NCBI RefSeq assembly: GCF_006861775.1
Contig: NZ_VDGG01000011.1
Span: forward strand, 1 to 64,000
Length of the DNA: 64,000 bases
Reading direction: 5' to 3'
DNA from: Psychrobacillus soli
GTDB lineage: Bacteria > Bacillota > Bacilli > Bacillales_A > Planococcaceae
Below are positions 58,890 to 64,000 of the stretch, in pieces. The notes under the pieces were generated by a model, which saw only the letters and a list, made by a program, of their open reading frames with translations, had not been told where the DNA came from and made no database searches. Both the position numbers and the translations under genes were made by a program. Numbering within the stretch: position 1 is the stretch's first letter; the number at the start of each line of letters is the position of its first letter.

Positions 58890-60083
58890 GTGCATAATTT
58901 ATTTATCAAAAATGAGAAACAACAAGAATGGCTCCATAATTTAGCTAGATTAGAAGAAAAGTTTAAAAGTAAATCTGCTGAAATTGATGAGCTTTCCATC
59001 TTCCCGAAAGAAAATGTTGAAGATTTAGTAAAGCTTGGTTATACGAGCACTACATTGCCTAGAGAATATGGCGGCGAAGGGCTATCTGTTTATGATATGG
59101 TGCTTCTACAAGAGACACTAGCAAGCTATGATGCAAATACTGCATTATCAGTTGGCTGGAGCTTAGGTGTAGTCGGTGATCTATTTGAAAAAAAACTTTG
59201 GACAAAAGAGAAATTAGATTTCTTTTCAAAGGAAATTTTGAATGGTGCGCTCATAAACCGTTCTGTTAGTGAAGCACAAACTGGAAGCCCAACACGTGGT
59301 GGACGTCCAGGAACGACGGCTGTTAAAAATGGGGACACTTGGGTACTGAACGGTCGGAAAATTTTCACCACAGCTTCTCCTGTACTCACTTACTTTTTAA
59401 CTTCCGCATGGATTGCAGAAAAAGAAAAGGTTGGATTTTTCCTTATTCACCGTGATACAGCAGGAGTTTCCATAGAGGATACATGGGATGTTGTTTCTAT
59501 GCGAGGAACTAGTAGTAATGATTTAGTGCTTACAAATGTCGTCGTACATGAAAGTGATTTAGTGGAGCTTCCCGAGTTAGTAAGCGGCGGTAAAGTGAAC
59601 GGTTGGTTACTCCATATTCCAGCTACTTATTTAGGTGTGGCATCAGCGGCTCGTGATTATGCGGTTCACTTTGCTAACACTCATTCTCCAAATAGTTTAA
59701 ATGGACCAATTGCACAATTACCCAATGTGCAACAGCTAATTGGGGAAATTGATTTGGAACTCACGAAAGCACGTTTTGTCATTTACGGAGCTGCCTCTGC
59801 TTATGACAATGAAGGTTCCAGAGACTTTTTAGCGAATGAAGTCTCCGTTGCAAAGCATGTCGTAACAAATTCAGCTATAACGATTGTTGATAAAGCGATG
59901 CGCTTAGTAGGAGCGAAAAGTTTGCAACGAACAAATCCATTACAACGCTATTACCGAGATGTTCGAGCAGGACTACATAACCCACCAATGGATGATATGA
60001 CGATAAAAAAATTAGCGCAGTCTGCTCTGGAAGAAGATAAAAATAAAAATCTAGTGAAACAACAGGAGGAACATACACGATGA
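58890..60083 (+). CDS. acyl-CoA-dehydrogenase-like flavoprotein (SfnB/DszC type)
   Basis: A 397-residue protein with the acyl-CoA dehydrogenase fold; 'GYTSTTLPREYGGEGLSVYDMVLLQETLA', 'GSPTRGGRPGTTAVKNGDTWVLNGRKIFTTASP' and 'LQRYYRDVRAGLHNPPMDDMTIKKLAQ' are typical of the FMN-dependent DszC/SfnB monooxygenases used in organosulfur assimilation. The start is GTG 58890 with AAGGAG upstream. It overlaps the next gene by 4 nt (ATGA) and leads an uptake operon. A sulfur role is inferred from family and context. Confidence 0.82.
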   Translation: MHNLFIKNEKQQEWLHNLARLEEKFKSKSAEIDELSIFPKENVEDLVKLGYTSTTLPREYGGEGLSVYDMVLLQETLASYDANTALSVGWSLGVVGDLFEKKLWTKEKLDFFSKEILNGALINRSVSEAQTGSPTRGGRPGTTAVKNGDTWVLNGRKIFTTASPVLTYFLTSAWIAEKEKVGFFLIHRDTAGVSIEDTWDVVSMRGTSSNDLVLTNVVVHESDLVELPELVSGGKVNGWLLHIPATYLGVASAARDYAVHFANTHSPNSLNGPIAQLPNVQQLIGEIDLELTKARFVIYGAASAYDNEGSRDFLANEVSVAKHVVTNSAITIVDKAMRLVGAKSLQRTNPLQRYYRDVRAGLHNPPMDDMTIKKLAQSALEEDKNKNLVKQQEEHTR

Positions 60084-60937
60084 ATATGAAAAAGTATTTA
60101 CAATTAGCTACAGTAGGTTTAGCATCTATGACAATTTTAGCGGCATGTAGTTCAGGTGGAGCTTCCACTTCCTCGGAAGACGAGGACGTTCGAAAAGTAA
60201 AAGTTGCTTACGACCAAGCTTCTAAGCCAATTTCATGGTTAGACGACAAAGGAAATGCCACTGGTTATGATGTAGAAGTGATGAAATTAGTGGATGAGCT
60301 ATTACCTGAATATGAGTTTGAATACGTAGGAACGACAAGCGACGATTTATTAATAGGCGTGGAGCAAGGAAAATATCAAGTTGGGGTGAAAAATGCGTTT
60401 TGGACAGAGGAACGTACAGCAAAGTTTATCTTTCCACAAGAATTCCTTGGACTAAGTAGCGCTGGACTTGTCTTGAAAAAAGAAAATGAACATATTAAAA
60501 CTTTAGCGGATTTCGCTTCAGCTGGCTTCTCTCTTGCACCAATCGCTGCAAACAATGCGCAATATACAATTATCGCTGAGTACAATGATGCAAATCCAGA
60601 CAATCCGGTAAAACTGGAAGCTGGAGATGCATTTACTGTAGACGTCGTGCAATGGGTAAATGAAGGTCGAGTTGGCGGTGGAGTAATAATCGAAGGTCCA
60701 TTTCAAAAACAAGTTCTCGAAGAAGATGGTCCATACTACAACTTAAAAGATGAAGTTGTTTATAATGAATTCGCCGTTATTAAAACATGGCCTTTGTTCA
60801 ACAAAAAAGAACAAGAATTTGCAGATGCGTATGATAAAGCTATTAAACAATTAAAAGAAGATAAGAAAACAAACGAACTTAGCACGGAGTACTATGGCCG
60901 TGACCTATTTGAAGTATTAGATAACGTAAATCGATAA
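60080..60937 (+). CDS. amino-acid-type ABC transporter solute-binding lipoprotein
   Basis: A 285-residue lipoprotein: signal peptide with lipobox LAAC (cysteine about residue 23), then a periplasmic-binding-protein family 3 domain ('KVAYDQASKPISWLDDKGNATGYDVEVMKLVDELLPEYEFEYVGT', 'VGVKNAFWTEERTAKFIFP'). Likely ligand: cystine, S-methylcysteine or another sulfur amino acid, by context. AGGAGGA precedes the ATG, which overlaps the stop of the flavoprotein gene. Confidence 0.87.
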   Translation: MNMKKYLQLATVGLASMTILAACSSGGASTSSEDEDVRKVKVAYDQASKPISWLDDKGNATGYDVEVMKLVDELLPEYEFEYVGTTSDDLLIGVEQGKYQVGVKNAFWTEERTAKFIFPQEFLGLSSAGLVLKKENEHIKTLADFASAGFSLAPIAANNAQYTIIAEYNDANPDNPVKLEAGDAFTVDVVQWVNEGRVGGGVIIEGPFQKQVLEEDGPYYNLKDEVVYNEFAVIKTWPLFNKKEQEFADAYDKAIKQLKEDKKTNELSTEYYGRDLFEVLDNVNR

Positions 60938-60955
60938 TAAGTGAATTCCAATTAG

Positions 60956-60990
60956 AAGGCTGCCTACGCGTCGGATACGCCAGCAGCCTT
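60956..60990 (+). terminator. intercistronic hairpin in the transporter operon
   Basis: The stem AAGGCTGC/GCAGCCTT with an inner GCGT/ACGC helix lies between the binding-protein and permease genes and is followed by TTTTA. Such hairpins let the binding protein be made in excess over the membrane subunits, either by partial termination or by 3' protection. Confidence 0.65.
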
Positions 60991-61013
60991 TTACCATTTT
61001 AGAAAGGGGAATA

Positions 61014-61730
61014 ATGAGCAATATGGAAAAGTATTTTGATGCGTCCTATATATGGAGTTCGTTTCCAGCGTTACTTCCATTTTTAAAAATAACCTTCTTA
61101 GTTGCAGGCCTTTCCATTATTTTCGGTACATTTTTTGGTCTAATACTAGCGTCGATGAAGCTTGGGAAAAATAAAGTGGCAAGAAAAGTAGCGAACTTCT
61201 ATACAACGATTTTAAGATGTACCCCTTCTATCGTCCTGTTATTTTTAGTTTACTATGGTGTTCCATCAATTGCAGATAACTTTGGTATCTATTTGCATGA
61301 TATTGACACAGCAGTATTCGTTGTTATTACATTTACATTGCAATTCGCTGCCATCATGTCGGAAGTTATTCGCTCCGCTTATGAGTCTATTGAAAAAGGG
61401 CAATTTGAAGCTGCAGTTAGCGTTGGATTAAGTCCTTTTCAAGCATACCGACGCATTATTTTCCCACAAGCACTTGTTGTTGCGCTTCCTAACTTTGGAA
61501 ATGGCATGATTGCACTATTACAAGAAGGTTCGCTAGCATACACAATCGGTTTAATTGATGTCGTTGGGAAAGCGAATTTAATTATTGCAGCAAATTATAA
61601 TACACATGCCTTGGAAATATTTATTGCATTAGCAATCATTTATTGGATTTTATCTATCTTGATTGAAAAAGGTTTTGGAAAGCTAGAAAAAATGTTTAGC
61701 AAAGGCAAGCAAACGATTAAAGCGACTTAA
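61014..61730 (+). CDS. amino acid ABC transporter permease (first subunit)
   Basis: A 238-residue HisM/GlnP-family permease with five membrane spans; 'SAYESIEKGQFEAAVSVGLSPFQAYRRIIFPQALVVALPNFGN' is the EAA loop that contacts the ATPase. AAAGGGG precedes ATG 61014. It pairs with the next gene as a heterodimeric permease, as in TcyL/TcyM. Confidence 0.9.
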   Translation: MSNMEKYFDASYIWSSFPALLPFLKITFLVAGLSIIFGTFFGLILASMKLGKNKVARKVANFYTTILRCTPSIVLLFLVYYGVPSIADNFGIYLHDIDTAVFVVITFTLQFAAIMSEVIRSAYESIEKGQFEAAVSVGLSPFQAYRRIIFPQALVVALPNFGNGMIALLQEGSLAYTIGLIDVVGKANLIIAANYNTHALEIFIALAIIYWILSILIEKGFGKLEKMFSKGKQTIKAT

Positions 61731-61742
61731 GGAGTGTTAAGA

Positions 61743-62456
61743 ATGTCGGATGGTTTAAATTATAAGTTTTTAGTAGATACATTTTTTGTTGCATTATCCG
61801 GTGTACCAATCACCCTATTCGTCACTGCTGTAGCTTTGCTTGTCGCACTGCCGTTAGGATTTTTATTGGCATTAACTCGGATCAATCAAATTCCTATATT
61901 GAATACTTTTTCACAAGTGTATGTTTCTTTTGTAAGAGGTACACCGATTATTATTCAAATTTTCATCGTTTATGCAAGCGTTCCGTTAATCTTAACTGCC
62001 ATTACAGAAAAATATAATTGGAATATCAAAATTTATGATATTAATCCAATTTGGTATGCGTTTATCGTCTTTTCTTTTAGCACTACCGCTATCTTAATCG
62101 AAGTATTCCGCTCTGCGCTAAGTACGGTGAGTAAAGGTCAGTTGGAAGCGGCACAGGCAGTTGGATTGACTAATTTTCAAGCATATCGTCGTATTGTGAT
62201 TCCACAAGCACTTGTAGTAGCATTACCTAATATTTGTACAGCTACGGTGAACTTGATAAAAGCAACATCATTAGGCTACGCCATGTCATTACAGGAAATT
62301 ACGTTAAAAGCGAAAGTTGCTGCAAATGTTGGCTATAACTATGTGGAAGCGTATCTTGATATTTTCCTTGTTTATATTATCCTGTGCAGTTTAGTAGAGT
62401 ATGGATTTAAATTATATGAAAAACGACTACGAAAATATCAATATGTAAGTAGCTAA
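61743..62456 (+). CDS. amino acid ABC transporter permease (second subunit)
   Basis: A 237-residue permease of the same family, with EAA loop 'SALSTVSKGQLEAAQAVGLTNFQAYRRIVIPQALVVALPN'. ATG 61743 has AAGGAGTG upstream and lies 12 nt after the first permease; the upstream frame to 61734 starts at a GTG and is less likely. Sequence identity with its neighbour in the EAA loop is high, consistent with an old duplication. Confidence 0.9.
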   Translation: MSDGLNYKFLVDTFFVALSGVPITLFVTAVALLVALPLGFLLALTRINQIPILNTFSQVYVSFVRGTPIIIQIFIVYASVPLILTAITEKYNWNIKIYDINPIWYAFIVFSFSTTAILIEVFRSALSTVSKGQLEAAQAVGLTNFQAYRRIVIPQALVVALPNICTATVNLIKATSLGYAMSLQEITLKAKVAANVGYNYVEAYLDIFLVYIILCSLVEYGFKLYEKRLRKYQYVSS

Positions 62457-62471
62457 GGAGGAGACTTGAAT

Positions 62472-63227
62472 ATGTTAGAAATCAAAGACATTCATAAGTC
62501 ATTCGGGAAGAATGAAATATTAAAAGGCGTCGATTTAACGATTGATAAAGGCGATGTAGTAGTCATTCTCGGACCAAGTGGCTCCGGTAAAACAACTTTA
62601 CTACGGTGCATTAACTTTTTAGAAAAAGCAGACAGCGGAAAAGCAGCTTTTGGCGAACTACAAGTGGATTTACATAGTGCTTCCAAAAAAGACATTCATG
62701 CTATCCGTCAAAAAACAGCCTTTGTTTTTCAAAGTTATAATTTGTTCAACAATAAAACAGCTTTAGAAAATGTAACGGAAGGCTTAATCACCGGACGCAA
62801 AGTGCCAAAAACAGAAGCAAATGAAATCGGAAAAAAGGCATTAGATAAAGTAGGATTATCCGATAAATACGACTCTTACCCTAGTCAGCTATCAGGTGGA
62901 CAACAGCAGCGTGTTGGCATTGCTCGCGCAGTAGCGTTGAATCCAGATATTATTTTATTCGATGAGCCTACTTCAGCACTCGATCCTGAGTTAGTAGGTG
63001 AAGTATTAACGGTTATGAAAAACATTGCAAACGAAGGCACAACGATGCTTGTCGTCACGCACGAAATGTCCTTTGCAAAAGACGTCGCAAAACGTGTTAT
63101 CTTCATGGATGGCGGGGTTGTCGTAGAAGAAGGAACACCTCACGAAATATTCGTTAGCCCAAAAGAAGAGCGTACAAAGAAATTTTTGAAGCGTGTATTA
63201 CCAGAGGATTATACGTTTTATATTTAG
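62472..63227 (+). CDS. amino acid ABC transporter ATP-binding protein
   Basis: A 251-residue polar-amino-acid-type ATPase: Walker [11 protein letters not shown]-loop '[18 protein letters not shown]', signature LSGGQQQRV, Walker B '[15 protein letters not shown]', H-loop '[13 protein letters not shown]'. ATG 62472 has AAGGAGGAG upstream; TTG 62466 lies too close to the site. Last gene of the organosulfur/amino-acid uptake operon. Confidence 0.93.
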   Translation: MLEIKDIHKSFGKNEILKGVDLTIDKGDVVVILGPSGSGKTTLLRCINFLEKADSGKAAFGELQVDLHSASKKDIHAIRQKTAFVFQSYNLFNNKTALENVTEGLITGRKVPKTEANEIGKKALDKVGLSDKYDSYPSQLSGGQQQRVGIARAVALNPDIILFDEPTSALDPELVGEVLTVMKNIANEGTTMLVVTHEMSFAKDVAKRVIFMDGGVVVEEGTPHEIFVSPKEERTKKFLKRVLPEDYTFYI

Positions 63228-63238
63228 GAGGTCTTATT

Positions 63239-63316
63239 TTAGCACCTAATTGTTCTATTCCAAAAAACGTAACAGACGAAGCACTGAACGCATTTCAAAA
63301 TAGTTTATATGATTAA
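63239..63316 (+). other. short unassigned open stretch after the ATPase gene
   Basis: From 63239 a frame of 25 codons reads ILAPNCSIPKNVTDEALN and ends at TAA 63316. AGGAGG lies 4 nt upstream, but the first codon is ATT. Codon use looks coding. It may be the tail of a deleted gene, or chance. No homologue is recognised. Confidence 0.3.
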
Positions 63317-63322
63317 AATAAA

Positions 63323-63354
63323 ACCGGATGAAGATTTCCCTCTCTTCATCCGGT
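63323..63354 (+). terminator. terminator of the transporter operon
   Basis: The perfect stem ACCGGATGAAGA/TCTTCATCCGGT is followed by TTTTA on the plus strand; A residues precede it, so it may work in both directions. A second hairpin (AAATGACAG/CTGTCATTT) lies at about 63374-63410 without a T-run. Confidence 0.88.
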
Positions 63355-63464
63355 TTTACTTATGTTTATGCTGCAAATGACAGCCCTTTTTCAGCAAGGT
63401 CTGTCATTTACTGTGTCATCCCGTTCTACCCCCTTTTTTAATTCTTAATATTCCAAAAAATATA

Positions 63465-63531
63465 TTGACAAAAGAAACCGTTTACAATATTCTGAATACT
63501 AATTAGAGAAAACGTTTTCGTAAAACGTTTT
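63465..63531 (+). promoter_or_regulatory. promoter and tandem LacI-type operators
   Basis: TTGACA (63465-63470), 17 nt, TATTCT (63488-63493). Downstream lie two palindromes, GAAAACGTTTTC (63508-63519) and AAAACGTTTT (63522-63531), with centres 13 nt apart. Such A/T-arm sites with a central CG are typical of LacI-family operators, so the following regulator probably represses itself. Confidence 0.75.
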
Positions 63532-63559
63532 CCTAACAAGTAGGAACAGGTGATTACGT

Positions 63560-64000
63560 ATGGAAAAGTTAACAATCAAGGATATAGCCAGGGAGGCAGG
63601 TGTTTCAATCACTACAGTTTCAAGAGTATTAAACAATAAAGAAGATGGAATGACTCAAAAAACTCGGGAGAAAGTACTTAAAGTAATGAAAGAGCTAAAT
63701 TACCAACCAAATAAGTTAGCTCGCGGTTTAGTAACGAAGCGTTCCAGTATGCTCGGATTAATCGTCCCAAATATCACCAACCCTTATTTCCCAGAACTTT
63801 GTCGAGGAGCAGAAGATGAAGCAAATAAAAGGCAATATAGTCTCATCATTTGTAATTCAGACGATCAATCTCAAAAGGAAGAAAATTATATACGTTTACT
63901 AAAAGAACAACAAGTAGACGGAATATTACTTTCTAGTAAGGATCGTTTATCACAGACTAGTAAAAATCAGTTACAAAGTGGCAAAATCCCTTATGTACTA
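63560..64000 (+). CDS. LacI family transcriptional regulator, 3' end outside window
   Basis: The first 147 codons of a LacI/GalR regulator, cut by the window end. Residues 1-50 hold the DNA-binding helix-turn-helix and hinge ('IKDIAREAGVSITTVSRVLNN', 'LNYQPNKLARGL'); from residue 60 the sugar-binding domain begins ('MLGLIVPNITNPYFPELCRGAEDEAN', 'SLIICNSDDQ'). RbsR-like in style. AACAGGTG lies upstream of ATG 63560. The effector and target lie outside the window. Confidence 0.92.
   Translation, partial: MEKLTIKDIAREAGVSITTVSRVLNNKEDGMTQKTREKVLKVMKELNYQPNKLARGLVTKRSSMLGLIVPNITNPYFPELCRGAEDEANKRQYSLIICNSDDQSQKEENYIRLLKEQQVDGILLSSKDRLSQTSKNQLQSGKIPYVL

Overview
The window reads as chromosomal DNA of an AT-rich, Gram-positive, endospore-forming member of the Bacillales. 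It most resembles the Planococcaceae/Caryophanaceae group (Psychrobacillus, Lysinibacillus, Sporosarcina type). Pointers are strong AGGAGG-type ribosome binding sites, frequent TTG and GTG starts, T-box leaders, a sigma-B-like promoter, Bacillus-type genes (asnO, dapH-ykuR, a GerW/YtfJ-like gene, yhaQP, vmlR, mrpA-G) and a meso-diaminopimelate dehydrogenase as known from Lysinibacillus. No rRNA, tRNA, IS element, prophage or CRISPR array was seen. This placement is inference from gene content, not from a marker search.

Layout. 0-0.5 kb: intergenic repeats. 0.5-5.5 kb, minus strand: drug efflux MFS, a small operon (dipeptidase, 30-residue membrane peptide, two uncharacterised proteins), ddh and a DinB-like protein. 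5.6-9.6 kb: GIY-YIG protein, Fur-box-linked ferredoxin/flavodoxin reductase, DCC thiol protein, DksA-like protein, HD hydrolase and GntR regulator. 9.6-20.3 kb: brnQ, the complete seven-gene mrp Na+/H+ antiporter operon with a divergent Usp/KdpD-like gene, an Fsr-type MFS and a YetF-like protein. 20.5-32.4 kb: a GH3 hexosaminidase/hydrolase pair, a thiol-stress-like operon (YodB-type regulator plus DsbA/SpxH-like protein), a TipAL-type MerR regulator with its promoter, an alkyltransferase-like protein, a PadR/DUF4097 operon, a frameshifted gene, aroD and alkA. 32.5-44.1 kb: a secreted protein with a recent internal duplication, yhaQP, asnO, the acetylase DAP pathway pair (dapH-ykuR), a second ABC exporter, and a vmlR-type antibiotic-resistance ABC-F gene behind an attenuator leader. 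44-51 kb: mostly small housekeeping and unknown genes. 51.4-53.2 kb: an editing-less threonyl-tRNA synthetase behind two tandem T-boxes. 53.4-64 kb: a two-domain AhpD-like protein, PatB/MalY, MarR regulator, katE with a sigma-B-type promoter, a five-gene organosulfur/amino-acid uptake operon, and a truncated LacI-family regulator running off the end.

The most unusual content is between the genes. (1) Four intergenic arrays keep an exact 21-nt period although they belong to two different sequence families (core TTGGTTGC, or its complement GCAACCAA, at three loci; CCAACTAAA at one). (2) Three perfect 45-49 nt palindromes share a core (arms GTTACTGGTGCC) and an outer TTACA but differ in a five-base block that co-varies on both arms. 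(3) A long palindromic element occurs twice. (4) The vmlR leader shows mutually exclusive antiterminator and terminator helices plus short upstream ORFs. (5) Two near-identical threonine T-boxes precede the truncated ThrRS. These are read directly from the sequence; their functions are inference.
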